Assembly: GCF_019702945.1 (NCBI RefSeq)
Contig: NZ_AP024749.1
Span: forward strand, 1,302,001 to 1,366,000
Origin: Flavobacterium okayamense
GTDB taxonomy: Bacteria > Bacteroidota > Bacteroidia > Flavobacteriales > Flavobacteriaceae
Length of the DNA stretch: 64,000 nt
Direction of reading: 5' to 3'
Shown here: in pieces, positions 56,266 through 63,288 of the stretch
How the letters are laid out: each line of letters starts with the position of its first letter
Numbering within the stretch: the first letter of the stretch is position 1
Program-made: the position numbers and the translations under genes
Notes under the pieces: model-generated
Databases searched by the model: none
Seen by the model: the letters and a program-made list of their open reading frames with translations, nothing else
Told to the model about the DNA's origin: nothing

Positions 56266-56307
56266 CAAAGTTAGTCATTTTAAATCATCGAAATATGATT
56301 TTAGTCA
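56266..56307 (-). promoter_or_regulatory. Crp/Fnr box of the second rrf2 gene
   Basis: ATGATTTTAGTCAT (core 56296-56307, one mismatch) lies inside the end of nrdG, centred 32 bp before a perfect minus-strand TAACTTTG (56266-56273). It would also drive nadA, nadB and the NorCB-like pair. Confidence 0.7.
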
Positions 56308-57019
56308 TATTGTGATGGATATCCTTTTCAGAAATTAATTGCGAATCCGGTAGTGGTTCAATCGTGTTTTGATAATTTCTAAAATTTTGAATGTAATAGT
56401 TTTTTTCGTAACCTAATTCTAATAAAACGTTTAGCATTGCAGCAATATCTTCTGGATTCAATAAAGAGGAATGATAAGTAGTTCGAACTTCAAACGGAAT
56501 GGAACTCGATTGAAGCAATTCAAAACAATTTAAAAATTGAGCATAAAAATCCGATTTTGTAATCGTAAAGAATTTTTCTTTAGGACCTTTAAAATCCAAA
56601 GCCACATAATCGATTAGCTGTTCTTCTATTAGTTTTTCGAGTACTTTTGGTTGACTTCCATTGGTGTCCACTTTGATTAAAAAGCCTAAACTTTTTACGA
56701 ATTTGATGAATGGAATAACGTCTTTGTGAATCAAACATTCTCCCCCGCTAAAAACTAAGGCATCCAACAAATTTCTTCTCGATTTTAAAAATGAAACAAT
56801 TTCGGAAAAGTAAAAAGAGCCTTTTCCGAAAACTATTTCGGGATTGTAACAATAATCACATTTCATATTACACCCTGCAAACCATAAGATACAAGCCGAT
56901 TTATCGGGATAATCTAGTAGAGTGAAGGGTGTAAAACTATGAATGGCTTTTTTGTTTAGAAAATCAAGATTTACATTCTCTAAAGTGGGTTCGTTGTTTG
57001 TGTTCACCTTTTTTTCCAA
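56285..57019 (-). CDS. nrdG: Anaerobic ribonucleotide reductase activase
   Basis: 244 aa from a TTG start; no ATG occurs before the core, so a TTG or GTG start (57019 or a later codon such as 57007) is needed. Radical SAM motif CNMKCDYC binds a 4Fe-4S cluster and SAM; VFSGGECLIHKDVIPF follows. It generates the glycyl radical on the class III reductase. It overlaps the 54-aa glycyl-radical ORF. Confidence 0.9.
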   Translation of the reverse strand: MEKKVNTNNEPTLENVNLDFLNKKAIHSFTPFTLLDYPDKSACILWFAGCNMKCDYCYNPEIVFGKGSFYFSEIVSFLKSRRNLLDALVFSGGECLIHKDVIPFIKFVKSLGFLIKVDTNGSQPKVLEKLIEEQLIDYVALDFKGPKEKFFTITKSDFYAQFLNCFELLQSSSIPFEVRTTYHSSLLNPEDIAAMLNVLLELGYEKNYYIQNFRNYQNTIEPLPDSQLISEKDIHHNMTKIIFR

Positions 57020-57128
57020 TATTAAAACTTTCTACGGGTCTGTGATAGCCCATTACTCGTGTATACACCAAACATTTGGTTCTTTTTTCATTGTGTTGAA
57101 GCAAAGCTTCAGTGGTTTGTGTTTGCAT
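56964..57128 (-). CDS. Separate 54-aa glycyl-radical subunit of NrdD
   Basis: A 54-codon ORF starts at ATG 57128, 20 nt inside the end of nrdD in another frame, and ends inside nrdG. It encodes TKCLVYTRVMGYHRPVESF and a basic FNIGKKGEHKQRTHF tail, matching the RVxGY glycyl-radical loop of class III reductases (Gly27). The 705-aa NrdD ORF itself ends without this loop. Two stop codons precede the ATG in this frame, so it is translated as its own product. Confidence 0.8.
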   Translation of the reverse strand: MQTQTTEALLQHNEKRTKCLVYTRVMGYHRPVESFNIGKKGEHKQRTHFRECKS

Positions 57129-59226
57129 AGGATGTTGTTTTTAAGGTTGCTAATAATTCTTCATCGCATTTTGGACAATATTCGTGTTCGCCATTCAAAT
57201 AGCCGTGTTTCGGACAAACGCTGAAAACTGGGGTTACCGTGATGTAAGGCAATTTAAAATTCGTAATCACTTTTTTAATGAAATTACGACACGCTTCTAC
57301 CGAACTCAATTTTTCATTCATATACAAGTGTAAAACTGTTCCTCCAGTGTATTGACATTGTAAATTGTCTTGTAATAACAAAGCTTCGAAAGGATCCTCG
57401 GTGTAATCAACTGGCAATTGCGAACTGTTTGTATAGTAAATATTTTCGCCTTCTCCCGCTTGAATAATATCGGAATAACGTTTTTTATCTTCTTTAGCAA
57501 AACGATATGTAGTTCCTTCTGCTGGAGTTGCTTCTAAGTTGTATAAATTGCCTGTTTCTTCTTGATAATTTCTCATTTTGGTTCGAATGTGTTCCAAAAT
57601 TTCGGTTGCGAATGCCATTCCGTAATCCGAAACGATATCTTCTTTTCCATCGGTGAAATTTTGAATCATTTCGTTAATTCCGTTCACACCAATTGTAGAA
57701 AAGTGATTTCTGAAATGAGGCAAATAACGTTTGGTATACGGAAATAATCCTCTATCATACATTTCCTGAATGAAAACGCGTTTTTTCTCTAAAGTTGCTT
57801 TCGAAATTTCTAACAAACGATCTAAATCGGAATATAATTTGGCTTTATTGCCTTTGTTCAAATAACCCAAACGCGCCATATTAATAGTTACGACACCGAT
57901 ACTTCCGGTCATTTCTGCACTTCCGAATAAACCGTTTCCTCTTTTTAATAATTCGCGTAAATCGAGTTGGAGACGGCAGCACATGCTTCGTACGGCATTC
58001 GGTTTGTAAGCATTTGGATTTTCAACTTTATTGCCGTTTTCATCATATGTATATTGACTTCCGATGAAATTCTGGAAATAAGACGAACCAATTTTCGCTG
58101 TATTTTCAAAAAGAATATCGGTGTTTTCTCCGTACCAATCAAACTCTTCAGTAATATTAACTGTTGGTATAGGGAAGGTAAACGGTTGTCCATGCGCATC
58201 GCCTTCGGTCATAACCGTATAATAGGCTTTGTTGATGAGATTCATTTCTTTTTGAAAATGTTCGTAACGCATTTCGGTTATGTCTGAAACGCCTCTTTCT
58301 TTGGCTCTTTTTATAAAATCTTCTGAAGTATTGCCCTTGAAAAGATGCTGTTCGTTTCGAGTTGGGATTTGCTCTTTTAAGTCGTCAGGAACTACCCAAT
58401 CTAAAGTAATATTCGTAAACGGCGATTGTCCCCAACGTGCTGGGACATTCAAATTGTAAACAAAACTTCGAATCGCTTTTAAAACATCCTCATACGATAA
58501 ATTATCTTTGAAAACATAAGGCGCCAAATACGTATCAAATGAACTAAACGCTTGAGCTCCGGCCCATTCGCTTTGTAAAATTCCAAGGAAATTCGCCATC
58601 TGTCCTAATGCTTCTCTAAAATGATTAGGAGGACGACTTTCCACTCGGCCACGAACACCGTTAAAACCTTCATTTAATAAAACGCGCAAACTCCAACCCG
58701 CACAATAACCTGTCAAGCAATCTAAATCGTGAATGTGAATATCGCCATTACGATGCGCATAGCCTTCCTCTTTCGAATAAACTTTGTCTAACCAATAATT
58801 CGCAATGATTTTTCCAGCGACATTATTGACTAAACCTGCGTTGGAATACGAAGTATTAGCGTTGGCATTGATGCGCCAATCGGTTTGGTTGGTGTATTCT
58901 TCTATGGTTTGAGTGCTACCGACATAAGTGGTATCGTCATTTAATCCTAAAACGTGTTCGCGCTGCAGTTTTCGAGTATGACGGAACAACATGAAAGAAC
59001 GCATCACTTCATAATGACTGTATTCGTAAAGCGTTTTTTCAATCTTATCTTGAATATCTTCAACTGCCCAAGTGTCCTCATGCGATAACAGTTGGAACAC
59101 CGTTTCAATAACTTTTAGATTTAAAGTTTCGCTTACACTGGCAAAAGCTTTTGTGATGGCTTCTTCTATTTTGAAAGGTTCAAATGGTAAATACGTGCCA
59201 TTTCTTTTGATTACAAATTTGTTCAT
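57109..59226 (-). CDS. nrdD: Anaerobic ribonucleoside-triphosphate reductase, large part without the glycyl loop
   Basis: 705 aa. An N-terminal ATP-cone (FVIKRNGTYLPFEPFKIEEA) and the class III catalytic domain (GDIHIHDLDCLTGYCAGW, TVNITEEFDWYG, VRSMCCRLQLDLREL, SIGVVTINMARLGYL) are complete. The zinc-finger part is CPKHGYLNGEHEYCPKC. The RVxGY radical loop is missing; the ORF stops at SYANTNH and the loop is on the next ORF. It makes dNTPs without O2, needed for growth by denitrification. Confidence 0.92.
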   Translation of the reverse strand: MNKFVIKRNGTYLPFEPFKIEEAITKAFASVSETLNLKVIETVFQLLSHEDTWAVEDIQDKIEKTLYEYSHYEVMRSFMLFRHTRKLQREHVLGLNDDTTYVGSTQTIEEYTNQTDWRINANANTSYSNAGLVNNVAGKIIANYWLDKVYSKEEGYAHRNGDIHIHDLDCLTGYCAGWSLRVLLNEGFNGVRGRVESRPPNHFREALGQMANFLGILQSEWAGAQAFSSFDTYLAPYVFKDNLSYEDVLKAIRSFVYNLNVPARWGQSPFTNITLDWVVPDDLKEQIPTRNEQHLFKGNTSEDFIKRAKERGVSDITEMRYEHFQKEMNLINKAYYTVMTEGDAHGQPFTFPIPTVNITEEFDWYGENTDILFENTAKIGSSYFQNFIGSQYTYDENGNKVENPNAYKPNAVRSMCCRLQLDLRELLKRGNGLFGSAEMTGSIGVVTINMARLGYLNKGNKAKLYSDLDRLLEISKATLEKKRVFIQEMYDRGLFPYTKRYLPHFRNHFSTIGVNGINEMIQNFTDGKEDIVSDYGMAFATEILEHIRTKMRNYQEETGNLYNLEATPAEGTTYRFAKEDKKRYSDIIQAGEGENIYYTNSSQLPVDYTEDPFEALLLQDNLQCQYTGGTVLHLYMNEKLSSVEACRNFIKKVITNFKLPYITVTPVFSVCPKHGYLNGEHEYCPKCDEELLATLKTTSYANTNH

Positions 59227-59565
59227 ACTGCTGAATTTTAATTGTGGTATTTAACAAATTTAAATATTAAAAAGACTTTTTAGTCTTGTTTGAATAAATA
59301 GTAATCAACAATTTAAACTTAAATTTTGTTAATAAATATATTTAATACGATTTTAATTAGTAAATTATTTATTCAAAAGCTATAAACTTGTTATTTTGAA
59401 TTAAATAAATTAGCTTCAAAATTTAAATAGTTGTAAAGCTAAGTAGTCAGTATGAAATTATTTAGGAGATTTTTTAACTTATTTTATCAAAAACTTAGGA
59501 AAAAATATAACTTTATAAGAAGTGATTGCTAATAGGTATTATGATTTTATTTAAAAATATAATTA
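59227..59565. other. AT-rich gap before the mobile element
   Basis: No convincing gene. It holds a minus-strand -7 box TAAATTTG (59255-59262) suited to nrdD, a short hairpin AAGACT/AGTCTT near 59271-59288 and a 26-codon ORF (59452) that I regard as chance. The boundary between chromosome and mobile element probably lies here, but no direct repeat was identified. Confidence 0.5.
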
Positions 59566-59802
59566 TTAACTATTTGAAACCAATTTTTCAAAATCTACTT
59601 CAAATAATTCCGCAAATTTTATAATAGTAGATAATTTTGGCTCCTGAAGCCCCTTTTCATATTTTCTAATATTTTCCCTATCAATTCCTAAAGCAGCTCC
59701 CACATCCATCTGTGACATCTTCCTTTCTAAGCGTAATTCTTTTATTCGTTTGCCAAATAAAACTACAATTTCAGGTATTGGATTTTTTCTTGTTCTAGAC
59801 AT
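59566..59802 (-). CDS. XRE-type helix-turn-helix regulator
   Basis: 78 aa from the inner ATG (MSRTRKNPIPEIVVLFGKRI); an ATG 24 bp upstream adds a non-conserved hydrophobic leader. The HTH is clear: LRLERKMSQMDVGAALGIDR ENIRKYEKGLQEP. Such small regulators are common in flavobacterial integrative elements. It is divergent from the 172-aa gene. Confidence 0.88.
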   Translation of the reverse strand: MSRTRKNPIPEIVVLFGKRIKELRLERKMSQMDVGAALGIDRENIRKYEKGLQEPKLSTIIKFAELFEVDFEKLVSNS

Positions 59803-59910
59803 AGAACAAAAATCAACAAAAAACATTGTTTACAAGTGATTGTATTTTAGGGGTTGTTTGCAAGGCATTTTTTATTATATTTGAAAATATAAACTTCAAA
59901 TATTTTCATC

Positions 59911-60429
59911 ATGTTAGAATTTATTCACATTAATTACAAAATAGTAGAACCCATAATTAATCAAATCTTATTTGACAAATTTGATGAACCAAAATTTGAA
60001 AATGGAAAAGCAGATTTATGTAAAGGTTTTCTAGATACAAAGAAGAATACTAAAGCTGATTTTACATTGGTTGAAACATATATAAATGATCATTCAGAAA
60101 GTATTTTAAAGGATTTTGATCTAAACGATCGATATACAGTAATCCAAATTATTTTAAGTAATGATGCATTTATTGGAACTATGATTTATGATGTACAGCA
60201 TGGAGTTTCTAATTATGATATCAATTATATTTCAGCAATTAGAAATGGTATAATGGATAAAATTGCAGAATATTATACTCAAAATGATGTCAATTATTTC
60301 GTTAAAAAGTTTTTCGCTATCTTTTTATCAGACCTATTTTTAACTAATTTTATAAATGATAGCGAAATCACTGAGAATGAATATTTAGATATACTTTCCC
60401 AGTGCACAAGAGACAAAACTTTGGTTTAA
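59911..60429 (+). CDS. Hypothetical protein (172 aa), mobile-element cargo
   Basis: I do not recognise this protein. It is soluble, acidic and mostly helical, without signal or membrane segments. It is followed by the 185-aa gene after 7 bp, so the two are co-transcribed. The segment LVETYINDHSESILKDFDLN is loosely like LVEVENYINTFLNELDENDL in the next protein, so they may be distant paralogues. Confidence 0.6.
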   Translation: MLEFIHINYKIVEPIINQILFDKFDEPKFENGKADLCKGFLDTKKNTKADFTLVETYINDHSESILKDFDLNDRYTVIQIILSNDAFIGTMIYDVQHGVSNYDINYISAIRNGIMDKIAEYYTQNDVNYFVKKFFAIFLSDLFLTNFINDSEITENEYLDILSQCTRDKTLV

Positions 60430-60436
60430 TATTAAG

Positions 60437-60994
60437 TTGAAACATATGATTACGGTAGATGAAAAATTAATTGTTACTAAACAGATTAATGAAGTATTAT
60501 CTAGATACGCAAAAAGAAATTTAATAAAAGAGTTTCTATTCACTTTTTCATTTCCCAATTGTTCTAAAGAAAATTCAAAACTTAAAGCAAAACATATTAA
60601 TCCATTACTAGAAACAATATATTATTACCAAGGAGATATTTATCCAGACACTTTAGTAGAAGTTGAAAATTATATTAATACATTTTTAAATGAATTAGAT
60701 GAAAATGATTTAACAGCACTTCAGTTTTTAACTTTAAATGAAAACTACCTAATTCATATTGATGATTTTGAAAATGAAGATGGCTCTAAATACACTAAAG
60801 AAGAGTTCGAAGAAAAGCTAGGAAGATATTTTGCTCATAAGTTATATGAGCCTGAAAAAAACGGTTTGAATGAAGAGCTACAAGAAATGTTACAAAATCA
60901 AATTTCAAGATTAGCAAACGAAATTGATTTAAGCGTTCTAAACAAAGAAACTATTTCAGAAATCTTAGATGCAATAGAACTAATTACAGAGTAA
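60437..60994 (+). CDS. Hypothetical protein (185 aa), mobile-element cargo
   Basis: Unrecognised. It is acidic and helical, with a possible internal ATG at residue 4 (MITVDEKLIVTK). It forms a two-gene unit with the 172-aa gene. Size, charge and unit structure would suit a small accessory or defence pair, but nothing in the sequence demonstrates it. Confidence 0.6.
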   Translation: MKHMITVDEKLIVTKQINEVLSRYAKRNLIKEFLFTFSFPNCSKENSKLKAKHINPLLETIYYYQGDIYPDTLVEVENYINTFLNELDENDLTALQFLTLNENYLIHIDDFENEDGSKYTKEEFEEKLGRYFAHKLYEPEKNGLNEELQEMLQNQISRLANEIDLSVLNKETISEILDAIELITE

Positions 60995-61482
60995 TTTCCT
61001 ATTCGTTTTAAATACAATCAAATGACCAAAACTGAGGAACTCCAAACTTTCGGGTTGTCATGAAGCAAGCCATGTTTTCGCTAGCGAAAACGTGCTCCCT
61101 TCAGTCGCAGGCTTGGCAGGGTTGCACCCCACACCCCAATATTTTTAACTTCTATAAATTCAAAACAAGTAGATATTGAATTTTCACTGTTTACAATTTG
61201 AAATTAGATGCTATTTTCTTTTCAATCAGAAAAAAAATCAGAAAAAAAATAAAAAAATGTTTCATTTTACAAGGTTTTATTTACACACTTTTATCTAGTG
61301 TTTATTCCTAAATAATTGATGCTTAATTCATTATTTAAAAAGTATGTCTTTATGCTTTTAAAAGACATATAAATAATATTTATATTTTAATTTTTTTATA
61401 AATATTTTATATGTAAGTAATTGAATATCAGATTTTTATATTTAAAATATTTGTTTATTTTTGAACAAAAAATAAATTTTTC
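60995..61482. other. Non-coding region with a GC-rich palindromic block
   Basis: No gene. Positions about 61040-61137 are much richer in GC than the surroundings and contain a perfect 18-bp palindrome GTTTTCGCTAGCGAAAAC (61074-61091), extended to 24 bp with one mismatch pair. A GC-rich block ending GGGTTGCACCCCACACCCC follows. I recall similar blocks near transfer genes of Bacteroidota conjugative elements. The remainder to 61482 is AT-rich. Confidence 0.55.
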
Positions 61483-62247
61483 ATGCAAATAAAAGCACTT
61501 GAATATAAATATTTTAACCATATTCCTTTTTCAAAAATTGAAAAAAAGTACAATACATATAACAGTAAGAAAACAGTTAATTTAACAGAAGATGAATTCA
61601 AATCCATTTTGTCAAATCTATTTACAATTAAATACCTTTTCCCAGAATTCGCTGGGCAAATTAATTTAAAAGGATTTCAAATGCTTAATCACGTTTATTT
61701 TTCATCAAACATTACTATAGAATTTGGATGGCTAATGATTGAGAATTTGGATCGAAGCTATTTGAATTGGTACAATGAGTTATTAAATAATAGTTATGAT
61801 ATATCAAACATACTGCTAGATAATGAATTACATGATTTTGTTGAACAAGCTCTTATTGATTATATGGCTTATAGAAAAATAGAGTATGGAAAGTTTTTTT
61901 TACAGCGGTATACAAAAGTAATTCTTGATGTGAACAATATTTTTAACTATGAAAAAATTAAAAAAAGAATTGAAAACACTCCAAAGCCATTGAAATTAAT
62001 TGCTGATAATATAAAAATGGTAAATCCAGATTTATCAGTAGATGAATATCTTTTTTTAATGTTCATTATAAAAAATGCTATCTTAAAATCTGACAATGCA
62101 GCTATAGATTACGCATTTGTAAATTCTATCGTAAAAAATGATTTTTTTAAAATTGATAATAATCGAGAAATATATAGAGTTACAATAAATAAAACCTTAA
62201 ATATGAATTGGGAAATAAACAAAGGTCGAGGAGGGCATAAACTATGA
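61483..62247 (+). CDS. Hypothetical protein (254 aa) of the mobilizable element
   Basis: Unrecognised soluble protein, rich in Asn, Lys, Ile and Tyr, with helical segments such as VDEYLFLMFIIKNAILKSDN. The stop overlaps the next gene by 4 nt (ATGA), so the pair is coupled. It is in the same direction as the mobilization genes; a role in replication or transfer is possible but unsupported. Confidence 0.6.
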   Translation: MQIKALEYKYFNHIPFSKIEKKYNTYNSKKTVNLTEDEFKSILSNLFTIKYLFPEFAGQINLKGFQMLNHVYFSSNITIEFGWLMIENLDRSYLNWYNELLNNSYDISNILLDNELHDFVEQALIDYMAYRKIEYGKFFLQRYTKVILDVNNIFNYEKIKKRIENTPKPLKLIADNIKMVNPDLSVDEYLFLMFIIKNAILKSDNAAIDYAFVNSIVKNDFFKIDNNREIYRVTINKTLNMNWEINKGRGGHKL

Positions 62248-62759
62248 TTAATTTGAATTTATATCTAAATTTAGATGAAGCAATTGATGCTTTAGAAGGT
62301 ATTTCTTTAAAAAATTATCTGATTATTCGTAAAAATAGGATATATGATTTGGAAGAATTAAAGTCATTTCAAGAAGATTTAAGAGAGTGTTCTAATAAAT
62401 TAAAGGGGTTTAAAATTATTTTAAGGGAATCACTTTCAATGCGAAGAGCTTTAATTGTAATTCTTCAAGAAAAATATTATCATATTGATTCTTATAACAA
62501 AGTTGAAATAGATTTAAAAAAATTAATAAATCACGCTAATTCTAGATTTAAGATTGAAAATAGAACATTTGAAGGATTAAACAATGCACAAAAAATCCAT
62601 CCGAAAAACCCCTGTAGTCACTTTGAGTATAATCCTTATGCAAAGAAACATTATAAACTGTCATTGAAAATTTTAATGGATCCAGCAAAGATTTTTTTTC
62701 ATGATGATGAAGCACTTGAAAATCTGATTGAAATATATGATGAAGTTTTATTTTGTTAA
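62244..62759 (+). CDS. Hypothetical protein (171 aa) of the mobilizable element
   Basis: Unrecognised. It is soluble and basic in the middle (FKIILRESLSMRRALIVILQ), with Cys56-type and Cys128-type single cysteines and no known motif. It is translationally coupled to the upstream gene by a 4-nt overlap and sits 190 bp before mobC. Confidence 0.55.
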   Translation: MINLNLYLNLDEAIDALEGISLKNYLIIRKNRIYDLEELKSFQEDLRECSNKLKGFKIILRESLSMRRALIVILQEKYYHIDSYNKVEIDLKKLINHANSRFKIENRTFEGLNNAQKIHPKNPCSHFEYNPYAKKHYKLSLKILMDPAKIFFHDDEALENLIEIYDEVLFC

Positions 62760-62809
62760 TTAAAGAATTTTTAAAATAGATTTATTGAAATAGAAACAGT
62801 TAGATAATT

Positions 62810-62837
62810 TTATCGTACATTTTTTCTTGTACGATAA
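62810..62837. repeat. Inverted repeat upstream of mobC (candidate oriT element)
   Basis: TTATCGTACA (62810-62819) and TGTACGATAA (62828-62837) form a perfect 10-bp inverted repeat with an 8-nt T-rich loop, 112 bp before the mobC start. Relaxase recognition sites are typically such repeats just upstream of the mob genes. A terminator for the preceding gene is the alternative. Confidence 0.55.
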
Positions 62838-62949
62838 ACCATTTTTTTCATTTTTTACCCATTTAAATTTGTTCCAACGAATGAATTTAGATGGGTTTTC
62901 TTTTTTATGTTATTGCTATCGAAAACCTGAAATTTTTAAAATAGAAATT

Positions 62950-63288
62950 ATGGCACGACCAAAATCAGAAATATTTAAGCTAAAGATTTTTCAGGTTAAT
63001 ATACGGTTAACTGCTGAAGAACAGGTTTTTGTAGAAAATCAGGCAAACTCTTATGGAATATCGGTTGTAGAGTATGTTCGAAAAAGAGCATTGAATAAAC
63101 AGTTACCCAAACATGCTTTGTCTCCAATTAATCGTGAGTTATTGATTGAGCTTAGTCGCATTGGAAATAATGTAAATCAGCTAGCGAAACGAAATAACCA
63201 AAACTTTCTTGAGAAATACGTATTCAATCGAGATTTAAGAGAATTGAAAGAAATTTTAAATCAAATTAAAACAGAACTTTTAGGATGA
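62950..63288 (+). CDS. MobC-type relaxosome accessory protein
   Basis: 112 aa from the ATG at 62950 (MARPKSEIFKLKIFQVNIRL); the frame is open further upstream but that part is not MobC-like. It has the ribbon-helix-helix-like start (VNIRLTAEEQVFVENQANSYGI-type), EYVRKRALNKQLP and the family's LSRIGNNVNQLAKRNNQ segment. It binds oriT and assists the relaxase, whose gene overlaps by 4 nt. Confidence 0.88.
   Translation: MARPKSEIFKLKIFQVNIRLTAEEQVFVENQANSYGISVVEYVRKRALNKQLPKHALSPINRELLIELSRIGNNVNQLAKRNNQNFLEKYVFNRDLRELKEILNQIKTELLG

Noticed and set aside
57109..57128. A programmed frameshift joining nrdD to the glycyl-radical ORF
   Set aside because: A +1 shift would be needed and no slippery site or stimulatory structure was seen; the small ORF has its own ATG.
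57945..58287. Opposite-strand and alternative-frame ORFs within nrdD
   Set aside because: They lie wholly inside a well-supported gene, with no family motifs or plausible starts.
59255..59310. A Crp/Fnr box upstream of nrdD (TGAATAAATAGTAATCA)
   Set aside because: The half-sites are too far apart (not N4) and do not lie 33 bp from the TAAATTTG -7 box, so it does not match the other seven sites.
59452..59532. A 26-codon ORF (MKLFRRFFNLFYQKLRKKY) before the XRE gene
   Set aside because: It is very short and AT-driven, with no family, spacing or coupling evidence.
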